This document shows positions 14,744 to 20,855 of a stretch of 22,325 nucleotides of DNA, piece by piece. Position 1 is the first letter of the stretch. Each line of letters starts with the position of its first letter. The position numbers were made by a program, and so were the translations under genes. The notes below the pieces were generated by a model, which worked only from the letters and a program-made list of their open reading frames with translations, made no database searches and was not told where the DNA came from. Origin of the DNA: a virus. The stretch lies in IMG/VR virus record IMGVR_UViG_3300013004_000207, positions 1 to 22,325 of that record, one strand, 5' to 3'.

Positions 14744-15492
14744 TATAGTTCCTGTCTTATTGCTAGTTTAGGCAACCATTTTCTCCATGTCGTCAATATA
14801 GTTTGCATTTCATCAGCTGTGATTGCTTTCTGATTGACCCACCCAGTTAAATATTTTTCAACTACTTGTTTGAATGGCTGTTTTGATTTTTTTGCTTTTG
14901 TATGTAATCCATGGATCATTGCTGGTATTTCCTTTTTAAGCAAGAAATAATTCACGGCTGACAATTCACCCGAATTGATTTTGCTTCGGCGATTCATGTC
15001 TGATGGCATGAATTTAGATGACTTTGTGTTCCAACCACTTTGTGTGGTATGTTCAATTTCATGTCTCAACAAGTCTCCAAGATGCATTGCAGTTTTGCTT
15101 AAAACTTGAGGCCAATCCGCCGGATCCATTTCAAAACGTATTTCTATCAATGGAGGCTCATCTGAGACCCTTTTGGTGCTGTTATATGCATCGCCTCCAT
15201 AACGGTAATCCTTTAATCCTTGGGCCCATTGTACTTTAAGAGACACGTAAAAATCAAGCGGAATAGTAGGATTTTCTACTTCCTCAAAGTATATTTTTTC
15301 AAATTGAGCATCATCATCGATATTAGGCACCTTTTCATCGGATTTAAAGTATATTTTCTGACCTGCAAACATACCATTAGGATCTTGCGTGGCTGAATAA
15401 CTATCTTTAACAACTCGAAGCATTTTTCTTGATAGATCTGTTACTATGCTATCATATCGTCCTTCTATTATCAATGTTTTAAGTGATATCAT
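14743..15492 (-). CDS. HExxH zinc metalloprotease with capsid-targeting-like leader
   Basis: 249 aa. The N-terminus MISLKTLIIE|GRYD fits the T4-type leader and [IL]-x-E cleavage rule. Residues about 139-149 hold LLRHEIEHTTQSG, a zincin HExxH motif; a glutamate in YFLLKKEIPAMIHG, some 40 residues later, could be the third ligand as in gluzincins. The N-terminal part is beta/alpha mixed (LDFYVSLKVQWAQG; LIEIRFEMDPADWP) with no signal peptide. A TATTTATTA motif ends two bases before ATG. It precedes the DUF5872-like gene with TAATG overlap. If packaged, it could be injected and act on host proteins; acting in head maturation is an alternative. Substrate unknown. Confidence 0.8.
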   Translation of the reverse strand: MISLKTLIIEGRYDSIVTDLSRKMLRVVKDSYSATQDPNGMFAGQKIYFKSDEKVPNIDDDAQFEKIYFEEVENPTIPLDFYVSLKVQWAQGLKDYRYGGDAYNSTKRVSDEPPLIEIRFEMDPADWPQVLSKTAMHLGDLLRHEIEHTTQSGWNTKSSKFMPSDMNRRSKINSGELSAVNYFLLKKEIPAMIHGLHTKAKKSKQPFKQVVEKYLTGWVNQKAITADEMQTILTTWRKWLPKLAIRQEL

Positions 15493-15506
15493 ATTAATAA
15501 ATATCA
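15493..15506 (-). promoter_or_regulatory. TATTTATTA motif before the metalloprotease
   Basis: Coding strand: TGATATTTATTAAT, joined directly to ATG 15492. The TGA is the stop of the upstream HNH gene. It is identical over 14 bases to the copy at 17430-17443. A start site 5 bases after TATTTA would fall on the ATG, giving a leaderless message. Confidence 0.5.
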
Positions 15507-16061
15507 GTCCATTAAATTATAGTTCCACCAAGTCTCTTTTTGTTTGTTGAACGGATTACCAGCTTGTTGGTAATAACAATTCAAACATAGCATCTGCAGA
15601 TTTTCTATGCGGTGGTTTACTTCATCTCCGTCAACATGGTCCAACAGCAATGGCACAGTGTCATCTGTTACTCGTCGTTCTGAGTATCCACATGATGCAC
15701 ATTCTTCTGGCAATATTGCCAATGCTAATAATCGGTTACGAAGCTTCCATGTTGGGTAGTTTGGAAACTCGCCTTGTAGAATTCGGTCTATAGAATATGG
15801 CCCTGAATTAGCCCCTGCTGAATCTTTTGTGATGCCAACGCCAGCCTGATTGGTATGCATATCATACAAGGTCTTTTCTGTTTCCCGGTCTCGATACATG
15901 TTAGCATACTTTTTCCAAGTTGTAAATGATACACGACAAAATCTAGCAGCTTCTGAATTTGACTTGGTATTGGACATTGCATACCGGATATCTGATTCTG
16001 ACAAATCAAATGATGTTCGACCCCGACCATAAACATACTTATATTTAGGTTGGTCTTCCAT
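15504..16061 (-). CDS. HNH-type nuclease or DNA-binding protein with N-terminal helix-turn-helix
   Basis: 185 aa. Residues about 21-56 (SESDIRYAMSNTKSNSEAA, VSFTTWKKYANMY) look like a helix-turn-helix of the kind that selects DNA in small phage proteins. Residues 121-165 are an HNH/zinc module: CASCG (121-125), LLLDHVDGD (138-146, His142), IENLQMLCLNC (152-162). The usual final histidine after CxxC is Tyr (CYY), so catalysis may be altered, though the DH pair and zinc cysteines are kept. A GGAG lies upstream of the start, which overlaps the previous stop (TAATG). It could be a homing endonuclease, a packaging-associated HNH protein or a regulator. Confidence 0.82.
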   Translation of the reverse strand: MEDQPKYKYVYGRGRTSFDLSESDIRYAMSNTKSNSEAARFCRVSFTTWKKYANMYRDRETEKTLYDMHTNQAGVGITKDSAGANSGPYSIDRILQGEFPNYPTWKLRNRLLALAILPEECASCGYSERRVTDDTVPLLLDHVDGDEVNHRIENLQMLCLNCYYQQAGNPFNKQKETWWNYNLMD

Positions 16062-16447
16062 TAATATACTCCTAACTTTCTCAGTTCTAACAATGCAGAC
16101 TTTGGCGACATTTTTTTCTCAAACATGTTAGTTAACTCGGGTTTCAAATTCATTGTAAAGTCTACAAAGGTTTGTGGATAAACATTAGATGTTCGTTTAA
16201 TTTCCGCATACCATGTTGAATATGATGCATAGTCTTCATCGAATCGATCTAAATCGGTTCTGTTTTCCCAATACTCAATTTGATCTTGCAGTGGCCATAA
16301 ATTTACTGGCACTGATGCATCTTTTCTGCGTTCTGGTAATATCGGTTGACCTTTTGCTCGATTTGCATTTCTAGTAATGAACTTGTCCATTAAATTGATA
16401 GAACGGTCTTTTGGGGACATTCCTGAGTGTGCTGATTTCTTTCCCAT
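16061..16447 (-). CDS. Protein of unknown function
   Basis: 128 aa, basic N-terminus (MGKKSAHSG, RNANRAKGQP), then an acidic, aromatic middle (DRFDEDYASYSTWYAEI) and a helical end (ELTNMFEKKMSPKSALLELRKL). No signal peptide, membrane segment or catalytic motif. It follows a 58-aa gene by three bases and overlaps the HNH gene. The position before an HNH protein recalls packaging regions, but there is no evidence that it is a small terminase. I do not recognise the family. Confidence 0.7.
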   Translation of the reverse strand: MGKKSAHSGMSPKDRSINLMDKFITRNANRAKGQPILPERRKDASVPVNLWPLQDQIEYWENRTDLDRFDEDYASYSTWYAEIKRTSNVYPQTFVDFTMNLKPELTNMFEKKMSPKSALLELRKLGVY

Positions 16448-16450
16448 AAC

Positions 16451-16627
16451 TTATTTTGTTTTTTCTCGTAATATAACTAGTTTGCGCCAAGCATCTTCTG
16501 CTCGATATATGTATTTTTTAAATTTAATGATGTCTTGCTGTTTGCGCGCAAAGTCAGCTTTTTTTATGTTGCGATGATATGCTGCATGCAGCATTCCAAT
16601 TCGCCAATTATATAACCATTTAAACAT
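16451..16627 (-). CDS. Small basic protein of 58 aa, unknown function
   Basis: ATG at 16627-16625, TAA at 16453-16451. The protein is very basic and aromatic (MFKWLYNWRIGMLHAAYHRN, then IKKADFARKQQ and YIYRAEDAWRKLVILRE) and predicted to be mostly helical. It overlaps the end of the clpS-like gene by 8 bases and ends 3 bases before the next start, filling what would otherwise be a gap of about 170 bases in a fully coding region. This tight fit argues it is real. It may be a membrane-associated or nucleic-acid-binding micro-protein; function unknown. Confidence 0.7.
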   Translation of the reverse strand: MFKWLYNWRIGMLHAAYHRNIKKADFARKQQDIIKFKKYIYRAEDAWRKLVILREKTK

Positions 16628-16889
16628 TTTTTTTATATTTTATTATTGTTACTAATAATCCTTGTTCTGCTAACTCTGTTTGTACTTCGTTACAGTCATC
16701 CCAGAAATCAACAAATATACTACATTGACCTACCTGATGTGTAATTGTAGAACACTGCACTGCTTGTATATAGCTTTGTCCACAAATTTCCATTAAGCAT
16801 GCTATAACATGTTGTACTGTGGTATTGTTATCGTTAAGCAATATTACCTGCCACTGTCCACGCTTACTAGTTGATTGTTTTTTTGACAT
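16620..16889 (-). CDS. ClpS-like N-end rule adaptor
   Basis: 89 aa. Residues 13-80 follow the ClpS fold: WQVILLNDNNTT with N19-D20, HVIACLMEICG, IQAVQCSTITHQVGQ with His51, and a final VTI strand. The distance from Asn19 to His51 (32 residues) equals that between the binding-pocket Asn34 and His66 of E. coli ClpS. Asp36 is Asn21 here and the gatekeeper Met40 position is Val25, so specificity may differ. ClpS delivers proteins with certain N-terminal residues to ClpAP or ClpCP. A phage copy could redirect or block host proteolysis. It overlaps both neighbours and is read after the 64-aa gene from the promoter at 17067-17095. Confidence 0.85.
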   Translation of the reverse strand: MSKKQSTSKRGQWQVILLNDNNTTVQHVIACLMEICGQSYIQAVQCSTITHQVGQCSIFVDFWDDCNEVQTELAEQGLLVTIIKYKKNV

Positions 16890-17061
16890 CTCTAATTATT
16901 GCACATTGTTCAAAAAATTCATGGCGCTCTGCATAATCTAAACAGCTTTCTAGAAACTTTAGTTTGCGAGGCTCACTCCAATCATATGGCCATATCCACG
17001 AACTGCCAGACATAGCATTAATAGAATCTATTAATAGTTTGTTAACATAGTTTTCATCCAT
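16867..17061 (-). CDS. Small acidic protein, unknown function
   Basis: 64 aa with two tryptophan-rich turns (GSSWIWPYDWSEPRK) and a helical end (FLESCLDYAERHEFFEQCAIIRD). No known motif. It is the first gene after the promoter at 17067-17095, with almost no leader, and overlaps the ClpS-like gene by 23 bases. Co-expression suggests it may work with ClpS, perhaps as a partner or substrate, but nothing direct shows this. Confidence 0.7.
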   Translation of the reverse strand: MDENYVNKLLIDSINAMSGSSWIWPYDWSEPRKLKFLESCLDYAERHEFFEQCAIIRDVKKTIN

Positions 17062-17066
17062 AACTT

Positions 17067-17095
17067 ATAATATGAAAATATTAAGAATAATCCAA
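17067..17095 (-). promoter_or_regulatory. Promoter for the 64-aa and ClpS-like genes
   Basis: Coding strand: TTGGAT (17095-17090), 17 bases ending in TTTCA, then TATTAT (17072-17067). Only five bases separate the second box from ATG 17061, so transcription would start at or next to the ATG, giving a leaderless message. Confidence 0.68.
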
Positions 17096-17096
17096 A

Positions 17097-17429
17097 TTAT
17101 TTGCTTTTTTGATCGCGTATGATCAATTCACCTAATACTTCTAGACGACCTACTTCTCGTTGAAATTCAATCGGAGTCATGGTCAATGAAATACTTTTCA
17201 ATGTTTTTTCAAATTCCTTTTTAGCAGAATCGATATCGAATTTACCAGCTGTAGCTTGTTTATAGTATGAAGCTTTCACTTTAAAGTGATGCCATGTTAA
17301 TAATGCCAACCCGCCTTTTTCTTCAGCAGTTGAAGCTATCTTAGCAGCACCTTTTCCGCGTGTTTCTGCAAATTCCTCAAACTTATCGTTAGTTTGTTTG
17401 GATTCAAATAATAAATTGTATAGTTTCAT
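17097..17429 (-). CDS. Putative head-packaged protein with capsid-targeting-like leader
   Basis: 110 aa from the ATG at 17429. An ATG five codons upstream (17444) is in frame, but those codons are the TATTTATTA motif itself, and in three other genes the motif directly precedes the start, so 17429 is preferred. It then begins MKLYNLLFE|SKQT, matching the T4 leader pattern with [IL]-x-E cleavage. The rest is helical and basic (AAKIASTAEEKGG, FKVKASYYKQATAGK, DSAKKEFEKTLKSI). No enzyme motif. By analogy with T4 internal proteins it may be packaged with DNA and injected; function unknown. Confidence 0.75.
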   Translation of the reverse strand: MKLYNLLFESKQTNDKFEEFAETRGKGAAKIASTAEEKGGLALLTWHHFKVKASYYKQATAGKFDIDSAKKEFEKTLKSISLTMTPIEFQREVGRLEVLGELIIRDQKSK

Positions 17430-17443
17430 ATTAATAAATATCA
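17430..17443 (-). promoter_or_regulatory. TATTTATTA motif before the 110-aa CTS protein
   Basis: Coding strand: TGATATTTATTAAT, joined directly to ATG 17429 and identical to the copy at 15493-15506. Its TGA is the stop of the upstream gene. Confidence 0.5.
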
Positions 17444-18067
17444 TTCATGCCAAATTACATTTTTAAACTTTTCAGGGGACAACCCAAAGTAATTAGTTCG
17501 CCAAGCTGTTTGTTCAAAGAAATCTAAATAAAACCATTTATCCTTTAATTGCCACAATCGTTTTGCAATGTCATCCCAATCATTATTTATTACAAAATTT
17601 TCAATTTCAAATTTCTTTTCATGTATTAATTCATATTCAAATGAATCCCATTCATAATGAAATACTTCAAATACTGAATTTTCAGATACGTAATCTATAG
17701 AAATATCAATACCCCATTTGGGTTTCATTTTGATAATTTTATATAACATTGGATTATGTGATGCATACTGTGTTAATTGTTCTAACGCAGAATCATTATA
17801 TGCTTTTCGTTCAAACAAATCTGAATGGTTAATATGTGCGCCTTCAAACTTATCCCACACGATCCATGGCTGCCGTATCACAGTTTCATGTCGGCGAACT
17901 TTTTTCGGATATCCGTTGATATCTGCATATCGTTGTTCGATTGTAGTTAAATGATATCCATTTTGATCGAATAAATCAGTACAACGTTTATCAGATAAAA
18001 TATCAACATCTTCTAATTTTACGTTCCAATATGGATCTGGATTAAATGTTGTATTTTCTATATTCAT
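17441..18067 (-). CDS. Protein of unknown function
   Basis: 208 aa, rich in Asp, Trp, Tyr and Phe. The N-terminal part (NPDPYWNVKLEDVDILSD, RYADINGYPKKVRRHE) and C-terminal part (DDIAKRLWQLKDKWFYLDFF) look like a globular cytoplasmic protein. No signal peptide, membrane segment, cysteine cluster or known motif, and no capsid-targeting leader (MNIENTTFNP). It sits within the block of head-packaged candidates but its start gives no sign that it belongs to it. I do not recognise the family. Confidence 0.72.
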   Translation of the reverse strand: MNIENTTFNPDPYWNVKLEDVDILSDKRCTDLFDQNGYHLTTIEQRYADINGYPKKVRRHETVIRQPWIVWDKFEGAHINHSDLFERKAYNDSALEQLTQYASHNPMLYKIIKMKPKWGIDISIDYVSENSVFEVFHYEWDSFEYELIHEKKFEIENFVINNDWDDIAKRLWQLKDKWFYLDFFEQTAWRTNYFGLSPEKFKNVIWHE

Positions 18068-18070
18068 AGT

Positions 18071-18481
18071 TTATTTTTTAAATATTGGTCCGCCTGTTAC
18101 CCATGCAGCACAACTTCTTGCACCAGCACATTTGAAATGAAGAAAATTACAATAACCTAAATCACCTTGTTCAATTGTAGCTAATGCATCGATGTTTTTT
18201 TCTTTGCCTTCAATTCCGTTAGTCATACAATCATACATTTTGTCTGATATATCAAATGCAGCACAATTAGCACATTTCATTGTTTTAGCAGTAGCTTCAT
18301 CAGTTTTCCAACGCTTTGCAGCATCTTTCCAATATTTGCCTGGCTTATCTGGATTTGCTGGTCCATAATGATAGTCATCTATTCCGTGTTGGCGATTTTT
18401 CAAATTAACATGAATATCTTGTGTTGCTATTGGACAACCCGTTTTTGCTTCAATCAATAAATGTTTTAATTTTTCCATCAT
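18071..18481 (-). CDS. Cysteine-rich phage protein with capsid-targeting-like leader
   Basis: 136 aa. MMEKLKHLLIE|AKTG fits the leader and [IL]-x-E cleavage pattern (the start may be the second Met). The mature part begins with GCPIATQDIHVNLKNRQH, then YGPANPDKPGKYW, MKCANCAAFDIS, YDCM, LGYCNFLHFKC and SCAAWVTGGP. Eight or so cysteines in C-x-x-C and spaced pairs suggest a metal site, possibly an iron-sulfur cluster or zinc. From memory, a protein with this CP.ATQD..VNL.NRQ start and C..W..GGP end is common in T4-like marine phages, without known function. The start overlaps the upstream stop by one base. Confidence 0.8.
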   Translation of the reverse strand: MMEKLKHLLIEAKTGCPIATQDIHVNLKNRQHGIDDYHYGPANPDKPGKYWKDAAKRWKTDEATAKTMKCANCAAFDISDKMYDCMTNGIEGKEKNIDALATIEQGDLGYCNFLHFKCAGARSCAAWVTGGPIFKK

Positions 18482-18951
18482 TATTTTTTATGTTTTGAAA
18501 TTTCAACTGCAGCTAATTGAGCCAAAGCAGCTTTTTTTGATTTAGGTTGTTTGGATAATCTTCTACCAGTTTCAGTAGTAGCAAAGTATCCAGATTCTGT
18601 TTTTTCAATACGCTCTGGCATCAATTGTTTGAGATGATTTTTAAATCCTACTGGTACAAATTGAGGTTGTTGCATATTATATGAATTTGATTCATGTTCA
18701 TGATGCATTTCATTCATTAGAAAATCTCCAACTTCTTGTACATCATCTTTTGAAGTTGCAATATGGTCTGCAGCCCAATCGTGTCCATTACTTAATATCT
18801 CTTGAACTTGATCGGGGTTCATCTGCAACATGGCATCTACATATTTTTTAATAATTTTTAAGTTGCCAAAAAACATATAATTTCCATTCTCATCATTGCA
18901 ACCATTCGTGCCTCCACAACCACAACTACATTCATTGATTTGTTTTTTCAT
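18481..18951 (-). CDS. Putative virion protein with Cys-Gly cluster, unknown function
   Basis: 156 aa from ATG 18951, which has AAAGGA seven bases upstream; a start 15 codons earlier (18996) lacks this. It begins MKKQINE|CSCGCGGTNG, again an [IL]-x-E site followed by a Cys/Gly cluster that may bind metal. Residues about 25-85 (YMFFGNLKIIKKYVDAML, DWAADHIATSKDDVQEVGDF) are helical and resemble a small domain I recall from Bacteroidota phages. The end is basic (RRLSKQPKSKKAALAQL). It overlaps the upstream 64-aa gene by 20 bases. It may be a further head-packaged protein. Confidence 0.75.
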   Translation of the reverse strand: MKKQINECSCGCGGTNGCNDENGNYMFFGNLKIIKKYVDAMLQMNPDQVQEILSNGHDWAADHIATSKDDVQEVGDFLMNEMHHEHESNSYNMQQPQFVPVGFKNHLKQLMPERIEKTESGYFATTETGRRLSKQPKSKKAALAQLAAVEISKHKK

Positions 18952-19126
18952 TGTTATTCCTTTTTTTGTATATAGGCCAATTCTTAGTTTTTTCATTTAG
19001 CCAATCAGCTCGGTCATCACAACCACAATCTTCATCAAGGAGTTGAGCAATCTTTTTTGCAATTTGATCTAATCCTGTTGCTGCGGTAATTTTTTTAATG
19101 TCGTCGCCTAATCCTTTACTTTGCAT
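18932..19126 (-). CDS. Small conserved phage protein with CGC motif
   Basis: 64 aa. GLGDDIKKITAATGLDQIA (5-23) followed by LLDEDCGCDDRADWLNEKTK (28-47) recalls a small protein found repeatedly in Bacteroidota phages and prophages, recognisable by a GLGD.I.K.T.ATG start and a CGC..R...LN end. Function unknown. LLDE|DCGC also matches the [IL]-x-E rule, though it is internal. The start overlaps the NTase-SET gene end by 11 bases. No ribosome-binding site stands out, so translation is probably coupled. Confidence 0.75.
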   Translation of the reverse strand: MQSKGLGDDIKKITAATGLDQIAKKIAQLLDEDCGCDDRADWLNEKTKNWPIYKKRNNNEKTNQ

Positions 19127-20456
19127 TAGGATATCCTCCTTTTCTCATAAAGTCTTCAGGTTGTTCTAACTCAGGTTGAAGTCTATAATTTGTAGTTAAC
19201 TCTTCTCCAGGTTGTATATCACGTTTTGCATATACATATCTTTGATTACCTTTTTTAATACTATACATGTTAGGTTCATCAGAATGATTATGCATCTTTC
19301 CAATGTGTCCAACAGGTTGACCATTTTTATGAGCTAAACCTATAAGTTGATCTTTTCTAAAACCTTGATTAGAAAACAAACCTTTATTGGCTCCTTCTAT
19401 TTTAGAAGGCTTTACTACAACATGATTATGTTGCATTATCAAGGATTCAGTAACTTCGTCTTGTTTTTTGAATGCCGATGGTAATATGTATTTGTCGGCT
19501 TTGATTGCTTTGGCTAAAATTGCCAATAAACTACCGCCTGGCGCAATTGCCATACCTGTTAATCCTAACATTTTCACTACATCACCCATTTGATTGCGAA
19601 CCCATTTCCATTCTTCTGAAGTTAGTTTTTCTCCGTTAAGATGTTGCAGTAGCATGGCCATTGCGTGTTTTGTTTCATCGGTTTCGGTTTTAACTGCACC
19701 TACAAACCGTTTAACTTGATCTTTTGTTTTTTTAGCTAAATCTGGCATATCTACTTCTTTTACGACTTGTTCTATTGCAAGACGACCTCTAGATACTTTT
19801 TGCTCAATACGATTTAAACGTTCTAAATAACCTTGATTACGTAGATGTTTATAAGCCATATTCTCAATCGAGTATTCTCCCTCAGCTTGCAAGCCTGTAC
19901 TACGGAGATGGCGTAATCTTTGTTTTATGTTTTGAATTTTTTGTTCTACTTGTGGATCTTCTTCTTTTAAAGCATCAATCTCATATTGGTATGGATCTGC
20001 CTTTTGTTGAATTGCAGAATCATCAATCGATACTTGGTCAGCTGATGGTTGTGAAATCCATTTGCCTTTCATCACCGAATAAACGCCTACTGTTGAATGT
20101 AATTCCTGATTTGAATCTTGGGCATAAAGTTCAATGTTCATGCCTTTGTATATTAATGGATAATTTACATTCCATATACTTTTTTTAGCATGCATATAAT
20201 TACCAACCAAGTGCATGTTATCACCCACTTCCATGTAATTAATTACAACATGCAAATCAATATCACTGTACTCAGTCCAATTGTAATTTGCATTGCTTCC
20301 AATCAAAATAACATCATGTATATCTGCATTTATTTCTAGGAAATTATAAAATTCTTTGGCAATTTTCATAAATCCAACACGCAACTTTGGACGAAGTTGA
20401 TCGCCTTTCCAAAGTTTTGGATTAAGTGTGCTCTGTGTTTCGTATTCGGTTATCAT
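19116..20456 (-). CDS. Nucleotidyltransferase-SET domain fusion
   Basis: 446 aa. Residues about 10-140 form a nucleotidyltransferase: LNPKLWKGDQLRP, then LIGSNANYNWTEYSDIDLHV with the G-S motif at 53-54 and Asp65/Asp67, and a third acidic residue probably Glu109. Residues about 155-250 are charged and helical. Residues about 280-330 contain a hydrophobic hinge (DVVKMLGLTGMAIAPGG, KYILPSAF) seen in other phage proteins. Residues about 344-435 form a SET domain: VVVKPSKIEGANKGLFS, NHSDEPN (390-396), ELTTNY (419-424). SET domains transfer methyl groups to lysine; NTases transfer a nucleotide to a protein, RNA or small molecule. Such a pair could modify host or virion proteins. A TATTTATTA motif ends three bases before ATG. 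Confidence 0.85.
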   Translation of the reverse strand: MITEYETQSTLNPKLWKGDQLRPKLRVGFMKIAKEFYNFLEINADIHDVILIGSNANYNWTEYSDIDLHVVINYMEVGDNMHLVGNYMHAKKSIWNVNYPLIYKGMNIELYAQDSNQELHSTVGVYSVMKGKWISQPSADQVSIDDSAIQQKADPYQYEIDALKEEDPQVEQKIQNIKQRLRHLRSTGLQAEGEYSIENMAYKHLRNQGYLERLNRIEQKVSRGRLAIEQVVKEVDMPDLAKKTKDQVKRFVGAVKTETDETKHAMAMLLQHLNGEKLTSEEWKWVRNQMGDVVKMLGLTGMAIAPGGSLLAILAKAIKADKYILPSAFKKQDEVTESLIMQHNHVVVKPSKIEGANKGLFSNQGFRKDQLIGLAHKNGQPVGHIGKMHNHSDEPNMYSIKKGNQRYVYAKRDIQPGEELTTNYRLQPELEQPEDFMRKGGYPNAK

Positions 20457-20457
20457 C

Positions 20458-20471
20458 TATAATAAATATCA
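20458..20471 (-). promoter_or_regulatory. TATTTATTA motif before the NTase-SET gene
   Basis: Coding strand: TGATATTTATTATA, then G and ATG 20456. The TGA is the stop of the upstream membrane protein. No TTGGA-type box lies 17 bases upstream, so this is a different class from the seven two-box promoters. Confidence 0.5.
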
Positions 20472-20819
20472 CGATTTCCAAAAGAGCTGAACTAATATTA
20501 AGGCAAATGCTAATGACAAGGATACTGCTGTTTTTAAATTGATGGCTTCATGTTTAAACACATAGGTCATAATTGTAAAAATAAATATTCCTGCCGTGAA
20601 TGACATAAACCTGCCGGGCCAAAACATTCCATTAAATCCTTGCACTACAAGACTTGTTGCTTCCATAAACAACCATGTGATAGGAACTCCGAGAAGCATC
20701 AGCCAAAACTTGTGTTGTTTAGCCCACGGCCATAAGATAGGTCCATTTGTCTGTATCCACACAATTCCTTGACCAAACATGAACATAAGATATGCCATGA
20801 TAATGTAACGATAATTCAT
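20469..20819 (-). CDS. Small integral membrane protein
   Basis: 116 aa from the ATG at 20819. A TTG start 11 codons earlier would lie inside the promoter at 20825-20853, so it is rejected. It has about four hydrophobic segments: YIIMAYLMFMFGQGIVWI, FWLMLLGVPITWLFM, FMSFTAGIFIFTIMTYVF and AVSLSLAFALILVQLFW, with few charged residues between them. It is thus a small polytopic inner-membrane protein. Nothing marks it as a holin, although it lies near two other membrane genes. Function unknown. Confidence 0.75.
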   Translation of the reverse strand: MNYRYIIMAYLMFMFGQGIVWIQTNGPILWPWAKQHKFWLMLLGVPITWLFMEATSLVVQGFNGMFWPGRFMSFTAGIFIFTIMTYVFKHEAINLKTAVSLSLAFALILVQLFWKS

Positions 20820-20824
20820 ACTAT

Positions 20825-20853
20825 AATATAATGAATTAACATACAATTTCAAA
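20825..20853 (-). promoter_or_regulatory. Promoter for the small membrane protein
   Basis: Coding strand: TTTGAA (20853-20848), 17 bases ending in TTCAT, then TATATT (20830-20825). Five bases separate the second box from ATG 20819, so the message would be essentially leaderless. Confidence 0.6.
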
Positions 20854-20855
20854 GA

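Noticed and set aside
15788-16036. 82-codon minus-strand frame inside the HNH gene
   Set aside because: It overlaps completely with the better-supported HNH frame and shows no domain or ribosome-binding site.
20469-20852. Longer form of the small membrane protein starting at TTG 20852
   Set aside because: The extra codons overlap the promoter at 20825-20853, and the ATG at 20819 fits the leaderless spacing.
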